64,000 nucleotides of DNA, taken from positions 1-64,000 of the forward strand of contig CAIVPZ010000031.1 of NCBI GenBank assembly GCA_903907955.1. The letters are read 5' to 3'. Source of the stretch: an uncultured Acetobacteraceae bacterium (GTDB lineage: Bacteria > Pseudomonadota > Alphaproteobacteria > Acetobacterales > Acetobacteraceae). Both the position numbers and the translations under genes were made by a program. Below the pieces are notes generated by a model. It made no database searches, was not told the origin of the DNA, and saw only the letters and a program-made list of their open reading frames with translations. Each line of letters starts with the position of its first letter. The stretch's first letter is position 1. Positions 17,717-26,300 of the stretch are shown here, one piece after another.

Positions 17717-18720
17717 CTAGTTTTGTTTCAGGATCTCCCATACGTCCCGCAACCGCTCCACTATATCGCGCGGCCGCCTTGCCCTGAGAAACCCGGCGCA
17801 CGCAGCGTGCAGCCCGGCCGGCATCCGGGCGCCCAACCGCTGCTCCAGATCCCCGGCCTGCAATTGGCGCCGCCGCAGCCGGCGCGGGATGGCGGCCAAC
17901 TCCCAATGGGGATGCCGCAGCCAGGCGCCCAGCACTGCCCGCCAACTCACGGGCCGGCTCCCGATCTGGTTGGCGCTATGCTGGCGGTACAACACGGTGG
18001 CGCGGTCCAGCACCTCGATATGTCCCACCGCGGCGGCCACCAGTCGTGCACCCGCGCCTCGGCCGGAATCGGTATGGCGAGGCGCCGCAGCGCCGCATTG
18101 CCCATGCAGACGCAGCCGGTGACCACGTTGCGCCGCAACAGCGCCCGGAACCGCCCGCCCCGTCGGACATCCAGCCCCTGGTACCGCCAGAACGAGGCGG
18201 CAATCGGCGCCAGGTCGCAATCGACCACCGCCAGGTCGGAATGGATCAGGATCGGCGTGTCGGGCCCGAGGCGGTTTTCCAGTGTCGCCATGCGCTCGGC
18301 GAACACGGCCAGCTTGTCAGGTAGCCAGACATCGTCCTGGTCGCAGCACATGAACCAGGGGGCGTCGCAGGCGGCCAACAGGCGGGCGAAATTCCCGACC
18401 ACGCCCTGCCGCCCTGCGCCGTCCTCGAGCAGCGCGATGCGCCCCGGATGGCGGGCGGCCCAGGCGCGAAGAATCTGTGGCGTGTCGTCGGTGGAGTCGT
18501 CGTCGCGGACCAGCAGGCGCCAGTGCGGGAAGCTCTGCGCTTCCAGTGAGGCCAGCTGTGCCTCCAGAAAGGCGGCTCCGTTGTAAGTTGCCAGCAGGAC
18601 GGCAATTCCGGCGGTCGCACGGAGGTTGTCGGGCGGGCTGCAGGCGTGGGCCATGGGCAGAAATGCTTTCAGGGATCGCCCCAGCATTCCGCATAGGGCG
18701 TCAACCGCGCTGCTGTCCAT
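17717..18720 (-). pseudogene. Family 2 glycosyltransferase broken by a frameshift
   Basis: The first part (from 18720, strong GGAGG ribosome-binding site seven bases before ATG) is a good GT2: AVLLATYNGAAFLEAQLASL, VRDDDSTDDTPQIL, FMCCDQDDVWLPDKLAVF, then AEARVHDWW. There the frame jumps. The natural continuation, LVAAAVGHIEVLDRATVLYR and QHSANQIGS, is in another frame and runs to the stop at 17717. In these rhamnosyltransferase-like enzymes HDWW is followed by a small hydrophobic stretch and LDRATVLYRQH, so both parts belong to one gene of about 334 codons. The break lies near 18035-18045, in a tggtggc repeat context where loss of about four bases would explain it. It is a recent pseudogene, a phase-variable site or a sequencing error. 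Confidence 0.8.
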
Positions 18721-18930
18721 GGCTTTGCCTCCGGACCGGATGGCGCCCTTGCCAGGAGGCGATGCCGTGGCCGTTGTTGCGAACCCATGCGTTCTTCGCT
18801 ACCCTGCATGGCAAGGCGATATGCGGAACGAGGCTCTGGTCCGCATACCCGGTACATCGTTGTACAATCAGGCAGGAAAGGCCCGGCTTCGTGCTCTGCG
18901 CACGTATCATGCGCGGGAAGGGTGCGAGCC

Positions 18931-20220
18931 ATGAACTTCCGCCAGCAACTCCTGTCGAACCTGGAACGGAGCCCAGCATACCGGGAGCACACGCCGACGG
19001 CATACCCGATCGGTGACGATCCGGTGCGGCTTATCGCTTTTTACCTCCCGCAGTTCCATCCGATTTCACAAAACGATCTGTGGTGGGGCAAGGGGTTTAC
19101 CGAATGGACCAACGTCACCAAGGCGCTTCCCCGTTTTGTTGGTCATTATCAGCCGCATTTGCCTGGGGAACTTGGGTTCTACGATCTGCGCCTGCCGGAT
19201 ACGCTGCGCCGGCAGGCGGAACTTGCCAGGTGTTATGGCATAGGTGGATTCTGTTTTCATTATTACTGGTTTAACGGTCAAAAAATACTTGGAACGCCGC
19301 TTGCCAACCTGCTGGCCCATCCGGACATCGACCTGCCGTTCTGTATCAACTGGGCGAATGAGAACTGGACCCGGAAATGGAACGGCCGTGACAAGGACGT
19401 GCTCTTGGAACAGGCCCATTCGGACCAGGATGACATTGCCTTCGCCCAGGCGCTCGAGCCTGTCATCCGCGATCCGCGGTACATCAGAATCAACGGGCGG
19501 CCGCTTGTCATGCTCTATCGGCCCGCCTTGCTGCCGGATGCAGCCGCGACTCTGCGGCGGTGGCGTGCCCACTTCATTGCGGCGGGGCTTGGCAACCCGT
19601 TCCTTGTGATGGCGCAGGTCTTCGACGACAACGAGCCACGCCGCTATGGTTTCGATGCGGCGGCGGAATTCCCGCCGCACAAGGTGGGGTGGGGTGGGGC
19701 GAACCTGCTCCCGGACGTGCGACGTTTCGCGCGCGGCTGTGGCGGCAGCGTGCAGAGCTATGACCGCATGATCCGTACTGCCATGCAGACCGGCGCGGCG
19801 GACTTCACCTTGTTCAGGGGGGTCTGCCCGGGTTGGGACAATGAGGCGCGCAGGCCGAACCAGGGCACCACGTTCGTGAACGCGACCCCGGCGAAGTACG
19901 GCGAATGGCTCACCTGGGCATGCCGCCAGGTGTTGCGGTCGAACGCCGCAGGGGAACGCTTGGTCTTCATCAATGCCTGGAACGAGTGGGCGGAGGGCGC
20001 CCATCTCGAGCCGGACCGGCATTTCGGCTATGCCTATCTGAAGGAGACGGCCAACGCGCTGGCAGCGCTGGCTTCTCCTGGTCTGGCGAACATGGAGTCG
20101 GTGATCGGCACGGGGGAGGCGGACCTGCTCCCGGCGCAGATGAATGCCCTGGCGAGGATCAAGGCGCCGTTGCGCCCCCTGAAGACGATGCTGGTAGACA
20201 GCTTGAGAAGGTTCCGCTGA
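18931..20220 (+). CDS. WbsX-like / GH99-like glycan biosynthesis protein
   Basis: A 429-residue protein of the WbsX-like (glycoside hydrolase family 99-like) group frequent in O-antigen and exopolysaccharide loci. Diagnostic parts are LIAFYLPQFHPISQNDLWWG, GFTEWTNVTKALPRFVGHYQ, HPDIDLPFCINWANENWTRKW, HKVGWGG and the end motif FINAWNEWAEGAHLEPD. The acidic residues of NWANENW and NEWAEG would be catalytic by analogy with GH99. Whether the protein cleaves or builds glycans is unsettled for this family. ATG 18931 is preceded by GGGAAGGG; upstream M starts lack this. It is divergent from the broken GT2, with a possible -10 (TACAAT) at 18863-18868. Confidence 0.85.
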   Translation: MNFRQQLLSNLERSPAYREHTPTAYPIGDDPVRLIAFYLPQFHPISQNDLWWGKGFTEWTNVTKALPRFVGHYQPHLPGELGFYDLRLPDTLRRQAELARCYGIGGFCFHYYWFNGQKILGTPLANLLAHPDIDLPFCINWANENWTRKWNGRDKDVLLEQAHSDQDDIAFAQALEPVIRDPRYIRINGRPLVMLYRPALLPDAAATLRRWRAHFIAAGLGNPFLVMAQVFDDNEPRRYGFDAAAEFPPHKVGWGGANLLPDVRRFARGCGGSVQSYDRMIRTAMQTGAADFTLFRGVCPGWDNEARRPNQGTTFVNATPAKYGEWLTWACRQVLRSNAAGERLVFINAWNEWAEGAHLEPDRHFGYAYLKETANALAALASPGLANMESVIGTGEADLLPAQMNALARIKAPLRPLKTMLVDSLRRFR

Positions 20221-20361
20221 CGGCGTCCAGCGACCAACAGCGCTCGGCACTGGCGCGACGGCGCCGCCAGCCCCACCAGGAGACTTTGCTTCCGCTAAGG
20301 CCTATGCCTGGGACCCGTTCCTTGCCTTGGGTTTGCGCTGTGGGTGGCTGACCCGTCGCCT

Positions 20362-21819
20362 TCAGGCGTCCTGGACGGCGGGGCGAAACAGCCGCCGGCC
20401 GATGATCCTGGCCTCGTCGAACAAGGGATGGCGCATCAGCCAGAGGCAAAGCCCCCAGGCGGCAATACCGAGGCCGACCACGGCGGCAATCGGCAGCAGG
20501 GGGGTGCGGGCGGACCAGTCATTGGCAAACATGAGCAGCAGCGCCGGCGCACAGGCGACCACAGTCAGGATTAGGCTTTGGCGATAGATCGGCGGGTAGT
20601 CGCCGACTTCGGTGCGGGTTATGCGCAGCAGGTCTGTCCTGCAGAAGTAAACGATTCCAATGGCCTCGCCGATTCGCGATGCGGCTGCCCAGGACAGGCC
20701 GCCCAGGCAGCCGATAAGGAACAGGGTCAATCCGAACATAGACCTTTTTACCTCGTAGTGGAGGAACTGCCTGGTCTCCCCTGATACGAGGTAGATCTCG
20801 CCGGCCATGGTAACGGAAGTCATGATCAGCCCAGACAGCGACAGCATCGACAGCGGCAGCGCCGCACTAGTCCAGTTCGCGCCGTAAACAGTCAGGACGA
20901 CGGGGCCGGCGAAAATGGCAAGTCCGGCGAAGGCGGGCCACAGGAGCGCCGTGATCATCGACACGATTCGAAGATATACTTCGCGGATGGGAGAGTCATT
21001 GCGCCAGCGCTCCGCGAACTCCACGAATACGATTCTGCCTATTACCATATGCAGGTTGTCCCACAGCAGGTTGTTTAGCCCGGATGCCCGCGAATACAGC
21101 CCGAGTTCGCCGATGCCGACCAGACGCCCCAGCAGGAGATCCGAAAGGCGTCCGACGCTACGGCCGACAGCGGCGACCATCAGGATCTGCATGCCGAATC
21201 GCGTGACCCGCCGCCAGTCCTGCAGGCAGGGCTGCAGAGTTACATGGTGCCACCCCACGATGTTCAGGCAGACCGCGCCGACGAGCGCGCCAGCTAGGGT
21301 GCCCCAGGCAAAGCTCATGTAGCTGAAGGCGTCGCGGGCCAGCGCGATGGTGACCAGGGTCGATACGGTGGTTTTGCTGAGATTGATCAGGGCGATGACC
21401 CGGAAGGCGCCGTGGCGTTCCAGGAAGGTGGCAGGCAGGAAATCGAAGAGGCCGATCAACGGCAGCAATCCGAGCAGAACCAGCACATGCTGAACCCCGA
21501 CCTCGCCGAGCCAGGCGCCACCCGCGCGGCTGAGCGCCATAATGGCGGCCGAGGTGGCGATGGCGAGCAGGGCATTGATGGTGAAGACCGTGCGCACTAC
21601 CCGCGGGGTGGGATGGGTCTCGCGGATCAGGAAGGTGTTGAGGCCGAAGGCGCGGATGAGGCCGAGCATGCTCGTGATGGCGTAGGCAACGGCGTAGACG
21701 CCCATTTCGTAAGGGGTGAGCAGCCTGGCCAGGACGACTGAGCTGCCGAACTGCAGGACGAACAGACTGCCCTGTGACAGCGCCATCCATGCCAAGCTAC
21801 GTCGAACGGAAAACCGCAT
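20362..21819 (-). CDS. Oligosaccharide flippase (Wzx/MVIN-like)
   Basis: A 485-residue polytopic membrane protein with about 12-14 helices and the polysaccharide-export flippase start MRFSVRRSLAWMALSQGSLF and VLARLLTPYEMGVYAVAYAI. It should move lipid-linked repeat units across the inner membrane. ATG 21819 was chosen because the longer frame (to 21903) has a charged, non-membrane leader that overlaps the divergent methyltransferase leader. It is convergent with the WbsX-like gene; a CTGGCG...CGCCAG hairpin at 20250-20270 lies between them. A second, distantly related flippase is at 52852-54390, so the locus may export two different units or contain a recent addition. Confidence 0.88.
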   Translation of the reverse strand: MRFSVRRSLAWMALSQGSLFVLQFGSSVVLARLLTPYEMGVYAVAYAITSMLGLIRAFGLNTFLIRETHPTPRVVRTVFTINALLAIATSAAIMALSRAGGAWLGEVGVQHVLVLLGLLPLIGLFDFLPATFLERHGAFRVIALINLSKTTVSTLVTIALARDAFSYMSFAWGTLAGALVGAVCLNIVGWHHVTLQPCLQDWRRVTRFGMQILMVAAVGRSVGRLSDLLLGRLVGIGELGLYSRASGLNNLLWDNLHMVIGRIVFVEFAERWRNDSPIREVYLRIVSMITALLWPAFAGLAIFAGPVVLTVYGANWTSAALPLSMLSLSGLIMTSVTMAGEIYLVSGETRQFLHYEVKRSMFGLTLFLIGCLGGLSWAAASRIGEAIGIVYFCRTDLLRITRTEVGDYPPIYRQSLILTVVACAPALLLMFANDWSARTPLLPIAAVVGLGIAAWGLCLWLMRHPLFDEARIIGRRLFRPAVQDA

Positions 21820-21884
21820 ATCTTCATACCCCCAGGCGGGCCGCTGCCGGCGGTGGGCCTCATGCTCGCCGCCTGGAGGTTGCC

Positions 21885-22622
21885 ATGGCCTATGATATTT
21901 CATATTGCATCCTTGGCTTCAAGGATTGCGGAATGGCGACGCTCCCGGGATATTCGATTCAAAAACGTCCAGAAATGATTGAATTCGTGCCCGTTCGGCG
22001 GGCGCGAGTTCTAGAGATCGGGTGTGCCGAGGGGGATTTCCTGGCGACGGTGCCAGGCATCAAGGAGGCATGGGGAATCGAGCCTTCGTCGGCGGCGCAG
22101 GTGGCGCGCGGCCGTTTGCACAGGGTTTTTCAGGCGACTTTCGACGAGGTTGAGACGGAGCTTCCGGCGTCCTATTTTGATGTAATAATATGTAACGACG
22201 TGATCGAACACATGCCCGACCACGATGCGTTTTTTTCGAAAATCAGCAGATGCATGGCCCCGGGCGGCATGATCATTGGTTCCATCCCCAATGTGCGATT
22301 TTATCAAAATTTGTTTCAGCTTTTATTTGAAAAGGATTGGGACTACACGGACGCTGGCATTCTCGATCGTACTCATTTGCGGTTCTTTACCGAGAAAAGC
22401 TTCAGAAAATGCCTACGCCGGCATGGCATGATCTTGAACAGATTCCAGGGTCTGACCACCAACATCGGTCGTTCCGGCTCCCCGAGGGAGCGCATCTATC
22501 GCGGGATCGCACATATGTTGGCATGTGCAACATTTGGCTATTTTTCTGACATCCGGTATCTGCAGTTTGCCTTTCAGGCATCTTTGCATGCCGCTCATCC
22601 GGCGGCACTCAGGGTGGGGTAG
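21885..22622 (+). CDS. Class I SAM-dependent methyltransferase
   Basis: A 245-residue methyltransferase: motif I VLEIGCAEGDFLATV, acidic end of motif II in WGIEPSS, and post-motif FDVIICNDVIEHMPDHDAFF with LAPGG-like CMAPGGMIIGSIPNVRF. It resembles small methyltransferases of polysaccharide clusters that O-methylate sugars, but the substrate is unknown. GGAGG five bases before ATG 21885 fixes the start. The gene is noticeably richer in A and T than its neighbours, which hints at horizontal acquisition. It is divergent from the flippase, with start codons only 66 bases apart, so their promoters must overlap. Confidence 0.85.
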   Translation: MAYDISYCILGFKDCGMATLPGYSIQKRPEMIEFVPVRRARVLEIGCAEGDFLATVPGIKEAWGIEPSSAAQVARGRLHRVFQATFDEVETELPASYFDVIICNDVIEHMPDHDAFFSKISRCMAPGGMIIGSIPNVRFYQNLFQLLFEKDWDYTDAGILDRTHLRFFTEKSFRKCLRRHGMILNRFQGLTTNIGRSGSPRERIYRGIAHMLACATFGYFSDIRYLQFAFQASLHAAHPAALRVG

Positions 22623-23476
22623 GGGTTCAAGATACGTGCTTATGCCAAGTTCAGGATTATGCCGACCTCGTCTGATCATTGCACGTCGCGCGCCCGGATC
22701 CGCGGTGCTTTGCGTGTCGCGGCCTCGGCATAATCGGTGACCGTTTCCTGGCGGCCAGCACGGCAGCCAGGAGATGATGATGGACACGACGAACGGAGAC
22801 GCTGCTTTCTGGACCATCGGCTACGCCAACCAGTCCCCCGTCACAGTGGTTTTGAATCTTTGGCCTGGGTTCGCGGTCCCAGGCACACGCGGTGGGGATT
22901 GACGCCGGCAACCCCTTGGTTTGCCTGGGTTCCGGTGACGGCCGGCGGGGAAAACGCTCGCGAAGCCTAGTGCCTCACGTCCTTGACTTTGCGGCGATGC
23001 CGCCGACGCGCTTCCCACCCGCGGCAAGACTGCCATTCCCGAGATCGACATCGATGCCGTCTTCGAACTCGGAATCGTGCTGGCCACTCGCAGCCTGTGG
23101 GGCAAAGTTCAGTGAAGCGCTGATGTCCAATTCCTGACGGCCCCAACCCCGGTTCGATCGAACGTAGCTGACTTTGCCAGGGCCAAGCCCGCGCGCATGC
23201 ATTCCATAGGTTAAGAGTCCGGGGCGATCAAGCCCAGTCAGTTACTCTACCTTCTCATCCGGCACTGCGCCAGGGCATCATGCATTTCCCACTCATCCCA
23301 ACCATGTCGGAACACCGGTTGCCCCCGCTGGTCGAGAAGTTCGCCGAGTTGCTGAAGGACCATCGAGTCTTCGCCGAGACTTTCGGTGCGAATTAAAAAT
23401 GATGTGAGTGATGAGAATGACAACATGAAATCCGAAATGCTAAGCTGTTGCTGTCAATTTGCGTTGAGTTTTCTCC
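22623..23476. other. 850-bp gap with gene remnants
   Basis: No complete gene is convincing. Short plus-strand pieces look like decayed coding sequence: 22776-22902 (MMDTTNGDAAFWTIGYANQS and on, ending in TGA), about 22999-23113 (ending in VFELGIVLATRSLWGKVQ) and 23304-23396 (MSEHRLPPLVEKFAELLKDH, ending at TAA). I recognise no family for them and no transposase. Two near-copies of cctgggttccggt lie at about 22864 and 22926. The patchwork fits scars of past insertions or deletions. Confidence 0.4.
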
Positions 23477-24451
23477 ATGCCCCCTTCCCCGCCGCTGGTC
23501 GCCACCATCATCCTCAACTGGCAGGATGCCGAGGCAACCCTCCGCTGCGTCGATGCCGCCGCCGCCACCGGCTATTCCAACCAGCGTATCTACGTGTTCG
23601 ACAACGGCGCCACCGATCGCAGCCGCGCCGTTCTGGCGCCGCTCGCCGACCGGGCGGTGCTGCTGGAGAGCCCGGTCAATCTCGGCTACACCGGCGGCAA
23701 TAACCAGGCCATCCACCGGGCGCTCGCCGATGGCGCCGACTATGTGTGGCTGCTGAACAGCGATGCGCTTGCCGGTCCCACGGTGCTGGCCTCTCTCGTT
23801 GCGCTGGCTGAGGCCGATCCGCGCGTGGGTTTGGTGACCCCTTTGATCCGCGACGACAAGCATGAAGCGTTTTTCGAGTTTGCCGGCGCCATCGTGGATT
23901 TCCGCAGTTGCGGGGTCAACACCACCTGCGATGCCGCGACCGGGCGGGCATGGCAGGATCGCTATCCCGACCGCATCGTTGTGGTGGGCACCGCGATGCT
24001 GCTCCGCCGCCGCCTGATCGAAACGATCGGCCTGCTCGACGAGCGGATGTTCGCCTATGCGGAGGACATCGACTACGCCATCCGCAGCCTGCGCGCCGGC
24101 TTCGCCAACCGCATCGACTTCGCCACCGAAGTCTATCACCAGGCCAAGCCCGATATCCGCCAGCCGCATGGCTATTACTACATGAACCGCAACGCGGTGC
24201 TGCTGTCGCGCAAGCATCGTGGATGGAGCGGCAAAATGCGTGCGGTGGCCATGGTGGCGCACCGGGCGCTGCGCGATGTCGAGCGTTTCGTCGGCCATGA
24301 GCCGCAGGCGGATGCCGCCCTGGCTGGCCTGTGGGACGGCATCCGCGGCGTTACCGGCCAGTATGACCCGGACCGCCGGATGCCGCGTCCGCTGGCCGGC
24401 CCGCTGAAGCGCTGGCCGGCGTTCTTCCGCCGGCTGCTGCGGATGTTGTAA
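23477..24451 (+). CDS. Family 2 glycosyltransferase (rhamnosyltransferase-like)
   Basis: A 324-residue GT-A enzyme: VATIILNWQDAEATLRCVDA, IYVFDNGATDRSRAVL, SPVNLGYTGGNNQAIHRAL, then the metal-binding region VWLLNSDALAGP, where NSD replaces the more usual DxD (as in many GT2 rhamnosyltransferases), and the downstream MFAYAEDIDYAIRSLRAG. It probably transfers a sugar to the growing repeat unit. The C-terminus (about 290-324, MPRPLAGPLKRWPAFFRRLL) is basic and amphipathic, which suits membrane association. Its last 101 bases overlap the convergent deacetylase gene. Confidence 0.85.
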   Translation: MPPSPPLVATIILNWQDAEATLRCVDAAAATGYSNQRIYVFDNGATDRSRAVLAPLADRAVLLESPVNLGYTGGNNQAIHRALADGADYVWLLNSDALAGPTVLASLVALAEADPRVGLVTPLIRDDKHEAFFEFAGAIVDFRSCGVNTTCDAATGRAWQDRYPDRIVVVGTAMLLRRRLIETIGLLDERMFAYAEDIDYAIRSLRAGFANRIDFATEVYHQAKPDIRQPHGYYYMNRNAVLLSRKHRGWSGKMRAVAMVAHRALRDVERFVGHEPQADAALAGLWDGIRGVTGQYDPDRRMPRPLAGPLKRWPAFFRRLLRML

Positions 24452-25331
24452 ACTGCCGGCGCGAGGCCGGGTTTCCCCCGTCCTCCCCCAGCACCCCCGC
24501 AAACACCCGGTCCATCCGGTCCCAGGCAAAATCCTCCAGCAGCCGCTCCAGCCGGCCGGCGGTGCGCGAAAGATTCACATAGTGCCGGAAGCGCGACAGC
24601 CGGTTGCGCACCGCCAGCCGCGGCTGCCCGGGGTCGATCTCCCAGGGATGGGTATAGAACACCCCCGGCGCCGCGTGCGCCTGGTGGAAGCGGCGCAGTG
24701 CCAGCCGGAACGCCGGATAGGGCAGCACGCGGAACCAGCCGCCGCCCGAGCAGGGCAGGTTGCGGCCCAGCGTCCGCAGCGTGGTCATGGGAATCTCCCA
24801 CAGCAGGCCCGCATCGGGCCGGTAGGGAAACCGCGGCGCGCCCGGCGTGCCGTACAGGTCGTGCTGCACCGGATACACGCTCGAACTGTAGCGGTGGCCC
24901 TCCTCCGCCAGGATGGCGAAGGCCCAGGGGGTGGCGGCATTGAGCGAGAAGGTGGGGGCGCGATACCCGACCACCGCCACGCCGCCGGTATCCTCCAGCC
25001 GCCGCCGTGTCCGCCTGATGTCGGCGCGGAACCCCGCCGGCCCCAGCCTGTCCACCCGCTCGTGGCCATGCCCGTGGCTGGCCAGTTCGTGCCCGCCGGC
25101 GACGATGCGCCGGATCAGGGCGGGGTGCCGTTCGGCCACCCAGCCCAGCACGAAGAAGGTGGCATGCACGCCGGCGCGGTCGAACGCCGCGAGCAGCCGT
25201 TCGGTGTTTTTCTCCACCCGTCGCGGCATGTCCTCCCAGGCCGCACGTGGCACCGTGTCGGCCAGCGCCTGCACCTGGAAATAGTCTTCCACATCGACGG
25301 TGAGCGCACTCACCACGGCTGGAGCCGTCAT
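24351..25331 (-). CDS. XrtA-system polysaccharide deacetylase (NodB-like)
   Basis: A 326-residue deacetylase of the exosortase A-associated type (TIGR03006-like). The NodB domain starts at LTVDVEDYFQV with the metal-site aspartates (D13, D16), then HATFFVLGWVAERHPALIRR, the histidines of ASHGHGHERV (H86, H90) and GYRAPTFSL, and ends with GVFYTHPWEIDPGQPR and RHYVNLSRTAGRLERLL, typical of this subfamily. It likely removes N-acetyl groups from the exopolysaccharide or its precursor. There is no signal peptide, so it acts in the cytosol or is exported another way. The last ~45 residues are a Ser/Ala/Gly-rich extension antisense to the convergent GT2. The start overlaps the ATPase stop by four bases. 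Confidence 0.9.
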   Translation of the reverse strand: MTAPAVVSALTVDVEDYFQVQALADTVPRAAWEDMPRRVEKNTERLLAAFDRAGVHATFFVLGWVAERHPALIRRIVAGGHELASHGHGHERVDRLGPAGFRADIRRTRRRLEDTGGVAVVGYRAPTFSLNAATPWAFAILAEEGHRYSSSVYPVQHDLYGTPGAPRFPYRPDAGLLWEIPMTTLRTLGRNLPCSGGGWFRVLPYPAFRLALRRFHQAHAAPGVFYTHPWEIDPGQPRLAVRNRLSRFRHYVNLSRTAGRLERLLEDFAWDRMDRVFAGVLGEDGGNPASRRQFTTSAAAGGRTPASASAGRPADAASGGPGHTGR

Positions 25332-26290
25332 GGCGGTGCCTGGCTGGCGAACATGTCCGCCAGCCGTTGCAGCAGCGGCTTGCGTGGCGTCATTGGCGTC
25401 TCCGGCCCCTCGGGGCGGTGCTGCGGGGCCGGCCCGGCCCGGGGATCGCCCGCCGTGGTGGCGCCAACCGGCGCGCCATCGAGATCCTTGGCCAGTTCCT
25501 CGGCGGTGCCGACCACCATCGCCCCGGTGATCACGCCGGCAGTCTCCAGCGCGCCATACAGCAGCACCCGTCCGCACAGCCGGTTGATCCGGCGCGGAAT
25601 GCCGCCGGTATGCGCGTGCACGGCGGCGAAGGCGGCGTCTTCCCAGCGCGGATTGCCCTGCCAGCCCACCGTGGCCAGTCGGTGTTCGATATAGGCCCGC
25701 GTTTCGTCGCGGGTGAGCGGACCGAGATGAAAGGAGGCCAGCACGCGCTGGCGCAACTGGTCCAGGTCGGGGCTGGCCAGCATGGGCCGGAACTGTGGCT
25801 GCCCCATCAGGAGGGTCTGCAGCAAGGCCTGCCCGCCGTCGGTGATGTTGGAGAGCATGCGCAGTTCTTCCAGCGCCGCCAGCGACAGGTTCTGCACCTC
25901 GTCGACGATCAGCAGGCAGCGCCTGCCGGCCAGGCGATGGCCGCGCAGCACCGCCTCGAACTGCAGCAGCAGCGCGGCCTTGCTGGCTTCCAGTTCGTTC
26001 GCGCCGAACCCTGCCAGTGCCAGGCGGAACAGGTCATCACCGGAAACCTGGGTGGTGCTGATGCGGGCCACCGCATAGGTGTTGCGGTTGAGCTGCGACA
26101 GCAGCCGCTCGATCAGCATGGTCTTGCCCGCGCCCACCTCGCCGGTGACGATGATGAAGCCCTCACCCTGGGCAAGCCCGAAGGTCAGGTGCGCGATCGC
26201 CCGGCTGTGCCCGCGGCTGCTGTAGAAGAAGCGGGTGTCCGGGGTGAGCTGAAAGGGCGCTCCGGTGAATTTGTAGGCAGTTTCGTACAT
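25328..26290 (-). CDS. XrtA-associated AAA ATPase (ExeA-like)
   Basis: A 320-residue ATPase of the PEP-CTERM-associated secretion ATPase type (TIGR03015-like). It starts with MYETAYKFTGAPFQLTPDTR and FFYSSRGHSRAIAHL, has Walker A GEVGAGKT at 50-57, Walker B LLIVDEVQ at 126-133, and the arginine-rich end of the AAA core, GGIPRRINRLC. The C-terminal ~60 residues are Pro/Ala-rich and look disordered. It resembles ExeA-like ATPases that help assemble envelope complexes, and probably energises assembly of the exporter. It is ten bases after the beta-barrel gene and overlaps the deacetylase by four bases. Confidence 0.92.
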   Translation of the reverse strand: MYETAYKFTGAPFQLTPDTRFFYSSRGHSRAIAHLTFGLAQGEGFIIVTGEVGAGKTMLIERLLSQLNRNTYAVARISTTQVSGDDLFRLALAGFGANELEASKAALLLQFEAVLRGHRLAGRRCLLIVDEVQNLSLAALEELRMLSNITDGGQALLQTLLMGQPQFRPMLASPDLDQLRQRVLASFHLGPLTRDETRAYIEHRLATVGWQGNPRWEDAAFAAVHAHTGGIPRRINRLCGRVLLYGALETAGVITGAMVVGTAEELAKDLDGAPVGATTAGDPRAGPAPQHRPEGPETPMTPRKPLLQRLADMFASQAPP

Positions 26291-26300
26291 GTCCGGGTGC

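Noticed and set aside
22623-23476. Insertion sequence in the gene-poor gap
   Set aside because: No transposase motif, terminal inverted repeat or target duplication could be found; the fragments are unidentified.
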